Source of the DNA: Methylorubrum suomiense
Lineage (GTDB): Bacteria; Pseudomonadota; Alphaproteobacteria; Rhizobiales; Beijerinckiaceae
DNA: 64,000 nt
Assembly (NCBI RefSeq): GCF_022179765.1
Contig: NZ_BPRE01000002.1
Coordinates: 358,995-422,994 of the forward strand
Direction of reading: 5' to 3'
This document shows positions 26,349 to 34,695 of this stretch, piece after piece (the stretch's first letter is position 1; each line of letters starts with the position of its first letter). The notes beneath the pieces are model-generated. The model was not told where the DNA came from. It made no database searches and saw only the letters and a program-made list of their open reading frames with translations. Made by a program: the position numbers and the translations under genes.

Positions 26349-26419
26349 AGCGCTACCTCGCCGAGGGCGATCGCACGAACCCGGTGCGCATACAGGAACA
26401 GCCGAGACCTATGCGCTAG
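26318..26419 (+). CDS. Possible 33-residue peptide
   Basis: A strong ribosome-binding site (GAGGAGGG, 8 bases before the ATG) leads a 33-residue frame beginning MFKDPLGHALKRYLAEGD and ending in TAG. No family recognised. The ribosome-binding site is the main evidence. Confidence 0.38.
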   Translation: MFKDPLGHALKRYLAEGDRTNPVRIQEQPRPMR

Positions 26420-27066
26420 TGGCAGTTCCCGCCGACGCTGGTTCTGGTCGGCTGAGCGTTCGCTCTGGCCGTACGGCGGCTGTGGCCTTCAGGGTGAGGT
26501 AAAACTTCGATTCTGTGGCCCGCGGTACCCTTCGCGAAGACTGTGTCCGATGCTGGTATCCGAGACGACTTCCACCAAGCTTTTTCCCCAAGCGGCCGAG
26601 TGGAAGCTACAGCTCCCGACTCGTCGCGGGGACCGATCGCCGGATCCTCGCCCAGCCGCAGTGATATGGGCGATGATGCATGAGGACGCTGCAGATCTCG
26701 TTGATTGCTTCGGTACAGAGGCGTCAGCTCGCGGTTGAACGGCAACGCAGTTGTTTGCCGTCCACCCCAGCATAGAAACCTAGGGCCGGTTCTGGACGCT
26801 GCGCTTGAGCGAGCCTCGGACGCGACGCAGCCTAATTACAAGAATGCAGACGGACATCGTCGGCGATGGGTGCGTATGCTCATTCGAGATCAAGGACTAG
26901 GTGGTCAAGCGCGCTCTGACGGTGCCATTCAACGACCCGGCTCCGGTTGTAAACGGCAGGAAATGAGCGAATGCACCAGTCAGACTGCGCATTCCCTAAC
27001 AGCCAGCCGGCGGATCTCGCGATAATGGCGATGAACGTTTTCGTAAATCTGCTCAAGGAGGCTACC
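26420..27066. other. 647 bases with no supported gene
   Basis: Several overlapping open frames on both strands look random. No tRNA, repeat or terminator was recognised. Possibly decayed mobile DNA. Confidence 0.4.
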
Positions 27067-27426
27067 GTGCAAAAACGTGAAGGCTCTGACGTCGAGGCCG
27101 CCACCGATGCTCTGCTACGGTGCATCTTTGAGAGTGAGCGCGTTGGCGCAACCTTCAGTGCGGTATGCGATGGAGGGGTACTCACGACCTGGCAGGTGCC
27201 CGGGAGGGCTCAGCTTGGGCCGGATCTTGGCTGTGTCGGCGCAGACCCGGATGGAGACGCCTATTGGGGAAAGCTCATTCTCTTAGGCGAAGGCCTTTAT
27301 GCAGCTGGAGGCCTTGATGCGTTGGATGAAGCAAATATGCATATTGTTCAAATGGACCCACAGCATTCGGATTGGCGCGCAATGGTGTTGGAAAGTGTGT
27401 GGTTCAATATCGGGCGCGGGACTTAA
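27067..27426 (+). CDS. Hypothetical protein with strong ribosome-binding site
   Basis: 119 residues from a GTG preceded by AAGGAGG at 5-base spacing, the best Shine-Dalgarno match in the island; upstream in-frame ATG codons lack one. The N-terminal part is helical (DVEAATDALLRCIFESERVG), followed by a beta-rich stretch (FSAVCDGGVLTTWQVPGR) and an acidic C-terminus. No motif is recognised. It is flanked by non-coding DNA. Confidence 0.62.
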   Translation: MQKREGSDVEAATDALLRCIFESERVGATFSAVCDGGVLTTWQVPGRAQLGPDLGCVGADPDGDAYWGKLILLGEGLYAAGGLDALDEANMHIVQMDPQHSDWRAMVLESVWFNIGRGT

Positions 27427-27688
27427 TGCGATTGCAACGGAGGGGAGCAGACACCACGCATCAGGCTTGCTCTTCTCGAGCGCGAAGCTCGCACAAACGG
27501 ACAGGTGAGCATCTCTTATCGTAGCAATGTCGGAATGCATCACCTCTAATACCAGCGCCTCCGCGCCTCGACTAGGCAAAGCGCGGATCCTGTAATCTCA
27601 GCTTAGTAAACTCCGCAGAGGCCAGGCCCCCCTGGAAAGAAGGGTCTTGCCGACTCGGGACGTTCACTTCTCCCGAATCCAGGCGCCG

Positions 27689-28000
27689 CTATGCAAGATC
27701 TTCAGGGCCAGTATTCCGGAAATTGTACTGATGTTTTCGCGCATTAAGGCTTTTCGCGGCGTCCAGTATAGCAGATTGGATTGGGCCGAAGCGACTGCGA
27801 AGCATGTTCACCCTGTCACGAGAAACGTGGTATTTTCCATTCAGCTCTTCCATTATTTCAGCAAAATCACTTGCGCTGCATTCCTGCCCTTTCAGTGCGG
27901 CAGCAAGAGTGTCCGCCGTAGCCATCATCTTAAGATCGCGCTTGATTTCGATTGTCGAAGGAAGCCGGATTCTTCGTCCGAAGCGTAGCATTGTAGTCAT
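27689..28000 (-). CDS. Hypothetical helical protein
   Basis: 103 residues, predicted mostly helical and basic: STIEIKRDLKMMATADTLAA, then ASDFAEIMEELNGKYHVSRD. AGAAGG lies 9 bases upstream of the ATG. The composition resembles small phage or regulatory proteins, but no family is recognised. Its promoter would lie in the AT-rich region to the right. Confidence 0.6.
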   Translation of the reverse strand: MTTMLRFGRRIRLPSTIEIKRDLKMMATADTLAAALKGQECSASDFAEIMEELNGKYHVSRDRVNMLRSRFGPIQSAILDAAKSLNARKHQYNFRNTGPEDLA

Positions 28001-28258
28001 AGCCGCAAACCTTCTATTAGTTAATTTGTTATCCGAAGACGACGCAGATTAAAAAACATTCATTGATTCATTGGCACCTACAAAAGGTAACTAATTTTGC
28101 AGCATTTATGTTCCGGCGACATTCTCTAAATATTATAAAATAACATATCTAATATTATGTCAAGGGAAGCACCAATAACTCGATTGAAAATGCATGGTAA
28201 GCTACGGGAATGACTTCGGAGAGGGCTAGAGGGCATGTATGTTGAGCTCAAGCCCCTT

Positions 28259-28323
28259 TTACTCATTAATTTATACGATTAAATTAGACAATATAAATGT
28301 CATTATTAGACATGAATGAGTAA
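28259..28323. repeat. 9-bp perfect inverted repeat
   Basis: TTACTCATT at 28259-28267 and AATGAGTAA at 28315-28323 are perfect complements. They enclose two of the TTAGACA direct repeats and a smaller dyad, ATGTC (28298-28302) with GACAT (28309-28313). Confidence 0.6.
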
Positions 28324-28346
28324 CTATCGTAATATGATTTTAGACA
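28284..28346. repeat. Three TTAGACA direct repeats
   Basis: Copies start at 28284, 28306 and 28340, spaced 22 and 34 bases (about two and three helical turns). Operator-like; the binding protein is unknown. Confidence 0.5.
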
Positions 28347-28506
28347 AATACAAGTTACATAATTGCTTTACAATATCAATGCTTGTTATATTAATAAAAG
28401 TATTTACAGAAATCTATTGTAGAAATCTTGTAATATGAGATCCTGATTATGAAAGTTAATGTACAATAATATTTAGAAAATAATATTTTAAAAGGCACTT
28501 GAATAT

Positions 28507-28776
28507 GTGATTATGGCAACCAATATGTATGTTGAAGTACATTCAAAAAACGATTTTGAGGATAAACGTGTTCCAATGACCGTCTTGAATTTTCTGAGTC
28601 GCGGCAGCAAAGTCGGCGCGGCAAATAAAAATCAGCTGGTTAATAGCCCCAATCGGAAACAACCACACAAGATAGATGGGCTCAAACCAAGCCTATCTGT
28701 AGCTCCAAGTTCAGCTTGGTATTATGATGCTGCTATTCGCGAAGAGCTTGAAAGTTTTCCAGGGATGAAACGCTAA
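28507..28776 (+). CDS. Hypothetical protein, AT-rich island gene 1
   Basis: 89 residues, basic and hydrophilic, from a GTG with AAAAGG upstream; an ATG two codons later is an alternative. It has no membrane segment. Codon use is AT-richer than in chromosomal genes, consistent with acquisition. No family recognised. The next gene follows after 8 bases, so the two are probably cotranscribed. Confidence 0.55.
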   Translation: MIMATNMYVEVHSKNDFEDKRVPMTVLNFLSRGSKVGAANKNQLVNSPNRKQPHKIDGLKPSLSVAPSSAWYYDAAIREELESFPGMKR

Positions 28777-28784
28777 AACACCTC

Positions 28785-29216
28785 GTGTGGCGCCATCAAT
28801 TGCAAGATTTAGCGCAAAACGGGGAACGGACGTTGCATACTGAAGATATGGAGCATGTTATGACCCTCCCACGGCTGACTGGCCTGGAATATTATTGGTT
28901 CGGAAAAAGCCAATCGGTTGCATCAATCTACTCGCACCACCAACAAATGGAACTCGATCCAGCTGTCGCAGATTTAGTTCTGGCGATAAAAAATGATGCA
29001 AAGTCCTGCTATACGGGTCCACAGTCGCTGCGGCGGCTCGCTGAGCGCTTAAATAACGAAGCTGCCGACGCTACGTTTATGGAAGCCCTGTCTGTGCTGG
29101 ACGATGAGAAGCATGTTGAATCTGGACGTCGCGTGCAAGCCATGCGCTGTTTATCATCACGCTTTCTCACCACAGCCGACGAGCTTCAGATGGCGAAAAT
29201 GCACACTAAAGTTTAA
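28785..29216 (+). CDS. Hypothetical protein, AT-rich island gene 2
   Basis: 143 residues from a GTG. Middle region LPRLTGLEYYWFGKSQSVAS and a helical C-terminal half with LRRLAERLNNEAADATFMEA. Likely cytoplasmic. No recognised motif. It is in a different frame from the gene 8 bases upstream; a single ancestral gene split by a frameshift is possible but not demonstrable. Confidence 0.55.
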   Translation: MWRHQLQDLAQNGERTLHTEDMEHVMTLPRLTGLEYYWFGKSQSVASIYSHHQQMELDPAVADLVLAIKNDAKSCYTGPQSLRRLAERLNNEAADATFMEALSVLDDEKHVESGRRVQAMRCLSSRFLTTADELQMAKMHTKV

Positions 29217-29257
29217 AATCAGCTATTTTCTATATATTGCCACGATAATTGCACTTT

Positions 29258-29597
29258 ATGGCATTCACGGAGTCAGATCATAACTAATCTCAGCAAGCAC
29301 CAATCGCTCAAATATCTCGGCACGGTACGTGGGCGAGGGAATTTATCGATTTCAGATGGTCAGATTGACCTCGGCATCGTCAGCTATGAGATCGATAGTT
29401 ACTTCGACCGAAAGTCATATTTTGCAGACGGTCAAATCGAAGGTAATACTGTGCATCTAACAAGAGCTTTCGAAGCCGGCACCGCTTAGATTTTTTTGTC
29501 AAAGAATCGATCCGTCGAGATTGTTCTCGATGATCCGAACGGCAATTCGGCGGTCGAGGTTGTGATCCAACGTCGGCTTCCGCAGGAAATCTCTTAG
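29258..29597 (+). pseudogene. Decayed gene with in-frame amber codon and lost start
   Basis: From 29289 one frame reads coding-like sequence (KYLGTVRGRGNLSISDGQID, then YFADGQIEGNTVHLTRAFEA) to a TAG at 29487-29489. The same frame then continues convincingly (SVEIVLDDPNGNSAVEVVIQ) to a final TAG at 29595-29597. No start codon exists in this frame upstream; an ATG at 29258 is in another frame, implying a frameshift near 29285. The beta-rich pattern suggests an ancestral protein of about 105 residues. Function unknown. Confidence 0.48.
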
Positions 29598-29625
29598 ATG
29601 CCTGCTCATTTGAAAGGTGATAATT

Positions 29626-29874
29626 ATGTTGCGAATGTCGGCGCGAACAACAACATTGCTCGTCGCATGCGTTCTATCAGTATCTTTGGTAACAAACTCT
29701 AGGGCTCGGGCAGAACTGCTCGCATCAAAGGTCGAGGTTGATCGTTCTGAAGCCAAGCGTGCCACTGATATGAAGGCGCGGGCTGAACATGCGCAACGAC
29801 TGGCGGAGACCCGCGAGCGCCGCTGGGATCAGAAAATGAAGGCCGTTAGTCAAAGCATCTGCATTGGCTGCTGA
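29626..29874 (+). CDS. Small exported protein
   Basis: 82 residues. A clear signal peptide (ARTTTLLVACVLSVSLVTNS followed by RARAE) precedes a charged, probably coiled-coil helix of about 45 residues rich in Glu, Lys, Arg and Ala; two Cys lie at the extreme C-terminus (CIGC). AAAGGTG lies 6 bases before the ATG at 29626. Likely periplasmic. No family recognised. Confidence 0.6.
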   Translation: MLRMSARTTTLLVACVLSVSLVTNSRARAELLASKVEVDRSEAKRATDMKARAEHAQRLAETRERRWDQKMKAVSQSICIGC

Positions 29875-29918
29875 GACGATTTCTGAGGTGAAAGTAGTTC
29901 TCCGAGAAGACTACCTCA

Positions 29919-30074
29919 GTGGCAGAATTTAAGTCATGTGGCGCGATCGTCGGTTCTTTCCATAAAGACGGCAATGCCATCAATGAGCTGCGACTTGTTG
30001 ACAATGTGGCTTACGTTTGCAGCTCTGCAGCTTACGTTCGAAGCGACGGCAGCAGGAGGAAGGCATATGGGTAA
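29919..30074 (+). CDS. Possible 51-residue protein fragment
   Basis: From a GTG, the frame reads FKSCGAIVGSFHKDGNAI and NELRLVDNVAYVCSSAAY before a TAA. It looks more like real protein than the overlapping frames but lacks a ribosome-binding site and may be a fragment. Confidence 0.3.
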   Translation: MAEFKSCGAIVGSFHKDGNAINELRLVDNVAYVCSSAAYVRSDGSRRKAYG

Positions 30075-30477
30075 CAGCGCCCCTGCTCCTACCTACGTCG
30101 CTCAGCCGTCCGTCGAACAAACGATCGCACGGTGCAGAAGGCCTCCCCGGTCGACCTCAATGCCAAGGGCGTCCGTGAGGACGATGTTGGTGTGTCCGTA
30201 GCCAGCCCAATCGTCTGCTAGGCACATGGCACTCGACGGATTGCAGCGGGTAGCTTTGCGGAGCACGCCCATAGGGGAGCCGAGACCGTATAGGGCAGGA
30301 TTGCCGGTGACATAGGCGAAACTCAGCTTCTAGTGAATGCCTTAGGTCAACCAGCCCCAACCATAGATCGTGCCGCGGAAATGTACGATTTCGACAGTGT
30401 GTGTGAGCGTTGTAATCGCCATGGCTTTGTGCCGGCGGTGCGCCACGTTGTTGGAGGCGGCGTGAGCGCCCAAGACG
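30075..30477. other. 403 bases without supported gene
   Basis: Short frames on both strands are unconvincing; one (30381 to 30533, +) runs into the phage terminators. This is the most likely zone for the boundary between island and prophage, but no att-like repeat pair can be tested because the other prophage end is outside. Confidence 0.4.
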
Positions 30478-30507
30478 AAAAACCCCGCCGCGGCGAGCCG
30501 GGCGGGG
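30478..30507 (-). terminator. Second intrinsic terminator of the phage late unit
   Basis: On the minus strand a 7-bp GC stem (30501-30507 with 30483-30489, extended by three inner pairs after a bulge) is followed by five T (30482-30478). It backs up the terminator at 30614-30646. Confidence 0.75.
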
Positions 30508-30613
30508 CGCAGTCCTTATCCTTGGGAGGATAGGAGCACTCTATACGTAGCCGTATCGCAGGACCAGTACGCCGTCGGACATCGCGCTCATGCTTCTGAC
30601 GCCATAGCGCATG

Positions 30614-30646
30614 AAAAAAGGCGCCCCGGCCGAAGCCGAGGCGCCT
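30614..30646 (-). terminator. Main intrinsic terminator of the phage late unit
   Basis: On the minus strand the stem AGGCGCCTCGGC/GCCGGGGCGCCT (one mismatched pair region) closes on a TTCG tetraloop and is followed by six T (30619-30614). It lies 31 bases after the stop of the last leftward phage gene. Confidence 0.93.
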
Positions 30647-30676
30647 GGAGCGTGAACAGGTGTCAACGGCCGAGAG

Positions 30677-31225
30677 TCAGCCTGACGGTCGCCGTCCGCG
30701 CTCCAATTCGTCAATCCGGCGCTGCATCGCCTGGATCGTGTCGCGCGGCGTGTTCAGGTCGGACAGGTCCTTGCGCAGGCTGTCGATTTGACGCTGTATT
30801 CCCTCGTCCTTCTGGCGCTGGGCAGCGGCGCGCTCGTCATGCTCGCCGCGGGGAACGAGCGTCTTCTGCACGGTGTCGACGTCCCGCTCGACGCGCTCAA
30901 TTCGAGCATCGGTAAGCCGCTGGAGGTCGTCGCGCCGCTGCGTGATGACATTGAAGCGGGCATCGAGATCGACACGCGGCACGAACGACTCGGTGCGGCC
31001 CTCCACCTTTGCGATCAGCCCCTCGAGCCGGCCCTGGCCCGCGTTGATCCACGAGAACCCCATGCCGCCGACGATGGCGAGCACGGTCACCAGGATCGAG
31101 ATCGGTGCCCAATTGATGCCCGATCGGGCATCGAGCTTCGTCACGATCGACTTGATGCCCTCCTCGATCCCGGTGACGCGGGTTTCGAGCACGCCGATGC
31201 GGGCCTCGACGGGGTTGGTGGTCAT
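30677..31225 (-). CDS. Membrane-anchored coiled-coil protein, last gene of the lysis region
   Basis: 182 residues. A short N-terminal helix is followed by one transmembrane segment (about residues 39-60: APISILVTVLAIVGGMGF), then a long charged heptad-like coil to the C-terminus. With holin and endolysin directly upstream, a spanin-like role in disrupting the outer membrane is possible, but the expected second, lipoprotein spanin is not seen, so this is a positional guess. The gap to the holin gene is 71 bases. Confidence 0.75.
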   Translation of the reverse strand: MTTNPVEARIGVLETRVTGIEEGIKSIVTKLDARSGINWAPISILVTVLAIVGGMGFSWINAGQGRLEGLIAKVEGRTESFVPRVDLDARFNVITQRRDDLQRLTDARIERVERDVDTVQKTLVPRGEHDERAAAQRQKDEGIQRQIDSLRKDLSDLNTPRDTIQAMQRRIDELERGRRPSG

Positions 31226-31296
31226 GACATGCGAGCCTCGGTAAGGGCGCGGAAGATTGCCCTCATCCCCAGCGGAGGAGGGTCGTTGCAGACGGG

Positions 31297-31833
31297 TTAG
31301 GGCTTCACGCCGCCGGGCATCGCCCCGGGCACGCCCTGCGTCCGCTCGATGGTGCGTTGCGCGCCCAGGCCGAGCATTCCGAACAGCAGCGTCATCAGCG
31401 CTTCCATCGGCAGGGACGGCGCGGCCGGAATGGCGGCGCCGATCATCACGCCGACAATGCCGGTCACCCAGGACATCACCGGGCCGACGACGAATTGATA
31501 GGCGAGGCCGGCGACGCAGACCCAGCCGCAGGCCGGACGCCAGCGGGCGGAGAACCGATCGTTGCCCTGCGCCTCCACCGCGTTCACGCCGATCTGTGCC
31601 TTGGCGATTTCGGCCGTCGCCTGGATGACGGCGACTTCGCGCGTCGAGATGACCGCCTCAATGTCGCGCGCCGCGGCTTCGCGTGCGGCCGGGTCCGGCA
31701 CGAGCCGATCAACGACGACCTTCGCGATGTCAGCCACGGACGGCAGGGCGGCGCCGATACCCTGACCGATTGCCGGGCCCGCGCCTCCGGTCAGGACGCC
31801 GCCGACGATACTGCCGATAATACCACCTGCCAT
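31297..31833 (-). CDS. Phage holin (3TM-holin type)
   Basis: 178 residues. Gly-rich hydrophobic N-terminus (IIGSIVGGVLTGGAGPAIG), a central amphipathic helical part, and the block NDRFSARWRPACGWVCVAGL leading into transmembrane helices (about 98-150). This block is characteristic of the three-TM holins that follow endolysins in Rhizobiales phages. Holins form inner-membrane pores that release the endolysin at a set time. The gene ends 71 bases before the coiled-coil gene and begins 5 bases after the endolysin stop. Confidence 0.85.
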   Translation of the reverse strand: MAGGIIGSIVGGVLTGGAGPAIGQGIGAALPSVADIAKVVVDRLVPDPAAREAAARDIEAVISTREVAVIQATAEIAKAQIGVNAVEAQGNDRFSARWRPACGWVCVAGLAYQFVVGPVMSWVTGIVGVMIGAAIPAAPSLPMEALMTLLFGMLGLGAQRTIERTQGVPGAMPGGVKP

Positions 31834-31837
31834 GGGA

Positions 31838-32515
31838 TCAGCCTTTCACGGGGTAGGCGGCACGAAGCCTGCCGAGAATGGTGGCGAGCCAGCCGACGGC
31901 CGGCGCCGGAGAGGGCGCAGAAGAAAGCCCGCCGGAGGTGGCGGGCTGGGGAGCGGGAGCGGTCGGCGCGGTCGTCATCGGGGCCAAGGGATCGGGCACC
32001 GGCTTCGCCACCGGTACGGGACCGGATGAGGCCCAGACCGGGTTCGGGTCCCCGCGGCGCGCACGCGGCAGCGCTCGGCTGTAGGGCGTCGCGGCCTGGT
32101 CCCGCTCGCCTTGCCGGCGCGGGATAATGACGGCAGGCTTGTTCCACATCAGGAACGCCTCGATCGCGCCCGCCATGTCGCCCGCATTGGCGCGGCGCAC
32201 GATGGAGCTCTGTTCGAAGCCGACCGGGCCGATGTTGTAGGCCAGCGACACGCAGGCGTCGAAGAACTCCTGTGGCCACGCCCGGTCGGAGCGCAGCGCC
32301 TTGCGGACCGGGTCGACGTATTTCGCGACAGCCTGCGCGAACAGCGCCTCGCTCTGGGCCTTCGTGATCTTGAGCCCAGGTGTGACCTTGATGAGCCCCG
32401 ACGCCGTGGTGATCCCGACGCCGATGGTGAGAACGCCGACCGAATCCTTGTAGGCGGTCAGCCGCTCGCCTTCGCGCGCCACGAGGGCCGCGCGTCCGAT
32501 GGGGGACAGATCCAT
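31838..32515 (-). CDS. Endolysin, GH24 lysozyme
   Basis: 225 residues. The N-terminal 150 residues are a T4/P22-type muramidase that cuts the glycan strands of peptidoglycan. The catalytic E-8aa-D-5aa-T signature is exact: Glu15, Asp24, Thr30 in REGERLTAYKDSVGVLTIG. The segment FDACVSLAYNIGP is also typical. The C-terminal 75 residues are Pro/Ala-rich low complexity ending in a hydrophobic stretch (VGWLATILGRLRAAY), perhaps a membrane association tail. No signal-arrest-release N-terminus is evident, so it should depend on the holin. Confidence 0.95.
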   Translation of the reverse strand: MDLSPIGRAALVAREGERLTAYKDSVGVLTIGVGITTASGLIKVTPGLKITKAQSEALFAQAVAKYVDPVRKALRSDRAWPQEFFDACVSLAYNIGPVGFEQSSIVRRANAGDMAGAIEAFLMWNKPAVIIPRRQGERDQAATPYSRALPRARRGDPNPVWASSGPVPVAKPVPDPLAPMTTAPTAPAPQPATSGGLSSAPSPAPAVGWLATILGRLRAAYPVKG

Positions 32516-32549
32516 TGTCTTCTCCGATAAGGGCGAGGGCCTGAAGCCG

Positions 32550-34661
32550 CTATTCGACGAACCGGGCGGTCATGACCGTGCTCGGGATGCCGCCTGCGGC
32601 CGCCACGGTCGCAACCGATCCGGTGCCGGTGATCCGACCTTGAAACTCGACGTAATCGCCGGCCTTGAGCGTGAGGCGCTCGCCGACCTGCACCGGCGTC
32701 AGGAACGCGCCGTTCGGGCAGTAGGCGAAGACCGTCGCGACCGTGTTGCCGTTGACGCGAATGTCGAGCAGCACCCGGTCGCCACTGTTCAGGCCGGAGA
32801 CGACCGAGCGAAGCGCGACGTCATAATCGCCCGGCGACTTGATCGTGAGCCGCTGCGTCGCCGTGCTGAACTCGGAGCGGCGATCGGTGGAAACCGTATC
32901 CAGGCCGAGGGCGACCCCGCCGGCCGTGAGCGGCACCGCAGCGGCGGCCGAGACGCGCACGTTGGTCTTCACGTAGGGGACGAATTTGCCCCCATCCGTC
33001 ATGTGGGCCACCTCTCCGGACCGTCCGGGCTGCACGAGCTTGTTGTCGGCATAGTCGTTCGAGCCGGCATTGCTCCGAACGATCCCGTAGCTCGCGCCAT
33101 TCGGATCGAGGGTGTTGTTCTCGATGACGTTGCCGGTCGGCAGCTGCGTCGCGCCGCCGGTGTTGCCGGAGCCGTTCGCGCCACCGTTGTCCTGCATCAG
33201 CACGCAAGCGGAGGTCGCCGTGCTGAAACTCGGATTGGCGGCGTAGTCCTTCACCAGGTTGCCGCTGACCCGATTGCCGGTGGTGTTGCCGACGTCCTTC
33301 TCGGTTGAGCCCGCCAGCGTGATCCCGGCGAGGCCGAAGCGCATGATGACATTGCCGAAGGCGGCGTTGTTCTTGGCCCCGTGGATGAACTTGAGGCCGA
33401 AGATGTAGCAATCGAGCAGCTCGTTGCCGGAGAAGGTCCCATGAGAACCGAAGCTGTCGATGCCTTCGCCGACGAAGCGGATGTAATTGCCGATCACGCG
33501 GGCATAGAGCGTGCCGCAGAGATTGATGCCGTCGGTCTGGTAGCCGTAGGCGGCCAGGAAGTCGGCGCCGACCTTCAGGCCGACGATGCGGTTACCTTCG
33601 ATCAGCACGCCGTCGCTGAAGATGCCGCCGACGCGATCGTTGTCGATCTCGATGCCGGTGATCTGGGGAACGTTCGCGGCCAGCCATCCCGTCGAGTTGT
33701 CGAGGAAGTCGTGGATGTGGTTGCGAACGATCCGCCCGTTGCCCTGCAACGTGCCGGCGACGATGCCCTTGCCCAGCGGGAAGCCGACGATCTCATTGTC
33801 GGCGATGAGGGCGTCGAGGACGTTGAAGGCGCGCACGGCCGACACGGCGCGGATCAGGTCGGTGCCGGACCCCGACGGCCCTCCGTAGACGACGCGCACG
33901 TTCTCCAGGCTCGGCGCGAGCGAGGCTTTCGCCGGATCGGTGGGATGCCCCGACAGGTCGATGACGACCGCGTTATTGCCCTTGCGCCCGTCGGGCGTCA
34001 GGTCCTGGTTGTTGAACGAGCCGCGACGGGCCAGGATCTTCGACCCGCCCGCGCCGAGGAGACCGCCACCCGCCGGGATCACGATCTTGGTGTTGCACCC
34101 GTAGACGCCACCGCCCTTGAGACCGACCTTCCGGCCGGAACTGGCCATATACTCGATGGCCTGAGCGAAAGCGGCATCCTTGTCGCGACCGCTGCCCAGC
34201 GCCCCGAAATAGTCGAGGGTGCGCAGGGGGGCGCTCGCATCGACGGACATCTCGGGAATAATCGATCGGACGACGTCGGACGCCGCGTCATAGACGACAC
34301 TGTAGATCCGGCCCGCTCGGAGCACGACCGGGACATCGGCGCCGGCCGAAAGCCAGTCGACCGCTGGCAGACCGTCGAGGCGCAGCGTCGGGGCGATCAC
34401 GCTGTCGCGGTTGGCTCGCACCATGAATTGCAGGCCGGCCCGTAGGCCGGTCAGGCCGACGCCGGTCGTGACGGTGTAGGCGTCACCGACACCCGCGGTC
34501 GTCAGCGCGCCGCCCTGCGCGTCGCTCATTCGACGGATCGCGGCCATGACGCCGCGGATCAGCGACGGGATTTCCCGTCCCGACGCACCGTCGTGAGCCG
34601 GAATGCTGCGGTCGGCCACGGCGTTGCCGCTCGGCTGGGGGGACCAGTCGATGACGCTCAT
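32550..34661 (-). CDS. Tailspike-like right-handed beta-helix protein
   Basis: 703 residues. N-terminal 130 residues are probably the virion-attachment part; residues about 150-570 show the repeating short-strand, Asn/Gly-rich pattern of a pectate-lyase-like beta helix (for example NGRIVRNHIHDFLDNS, GVLIEGNRIVGL, ARVIGNYIRFVGEG, FSGNELLDCYIFG); the C-terminal 130 residues form a beta-sandwich-like end domain. Such spikes bind and often cleave surface polysaccharide. The ATG at 34661 is preferred over an upstream GTG-type frame that is Ser/Arg-rich. It follows the collar fibre gene by 34 bases. Confidence 0.87.
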   Translation of the reverse strand: MSVIDWSPQPSGNAVADRSIPAHDGASGREIPSLIRGVMAAIRRMSDAQGGALTTAGVGDAYTVTTGVGLTGLRAGLQFMVRANRDSVIAPTLRLDGLPAVDWLSAGADVPVVLRAGRIYSVVYDAASDVVRSIIPEMSVDASAPLRTLDYFGALGSGRDKDAAFAQAIEYMASSGRKVGLKGGGVYGCNTKIVIPAGGGLLGAGGSKILARRGSFNNQDLTPDGRKGNNAVVIDLSGHPTDPAKASLAPSLENVRVVYGGPSGSGTDLIRAVSAVRAFNVLDALIADNEIVGFPLGKGIVAGTLQGNGRIVRNHIHDFLDNSTGWLAANVPQITGIEIDNDRVGGIFSDGVLIEGNRIVGLKVGADFLAAYGYQTDGINLCGTLYARVIGNYIRFVGEGIDSFGSHGTFSGNELLDCYIFGLKFIHGAKNNAAFGNVIMRFGLAGITLAGSTEKDVGNTTGNRVSGNLVKDYAANPSFSTATSACVLMQDNGGANGSGNTGGATQLPTGNVIENNTLDPNGASYGIVRSNAGSNDYADNKLVQPGRSGEVAHMTDGGKFVPYVKTNVRVSAAAAVPLTAGGVALGLDTVSTDRRSEFSTATQRLTIKSPGDYDVALRSVVSGLNSGDRVLLDIRVNGNTVATVFAYCPNGAFLTPVQVGERLTLKAGDYVEFQGRITGTGSVATVAAAGGIPSTVMTARFVE

Positions 34662-34695
34662 GCGAGATGTCCGATTTTTGAGGAGCCGAAGGCGC

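Larger units (their letters stand above)
28001..28506. other. Very AT-rich regulatory-like region
   Basis: The lowest-GC stretch of the window by eye, with long A/T runs and no gene. It contains inverted and direct repeats listed separately and separates a leftward gene from rightward genes, so it likely carries divergent promoters. Such AT-rich DNA is a typical target of xenogeneic silencers; this is inference. Confidence 0.55.
25784..30477. other. Accessory island between tRNA-Thr and the prophage
   Basis: This 4.7-kb stretch has sparse, short, mostly unrecognised genes on both strands, decayed coding fragments and a markedly AT-rich core, unlike the GC-rich operons to the left and the compact phage genes to the right. 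No complete integrase or transposase was found. Two direct copies of GTAAGCAC (25824-25831 and 25835-25842) lie just after the tRNA. It may be an older island at the tRNA, or the distal end of the prophage. Confidence 0.6.

Noticed and set aside
28259..28346. CRISPR array or plasmid iteron origin in the AT-rich region
   Set aside because: Repeats are only 7-9 bases, irregularly spaced and few; no cas or rep gene nearby.
29938..30201. 87-residue plus-strand open frame
   Set aside because: Sequence reads like random translation and overlaps a more coding-like frame; no ribosome-binding site.
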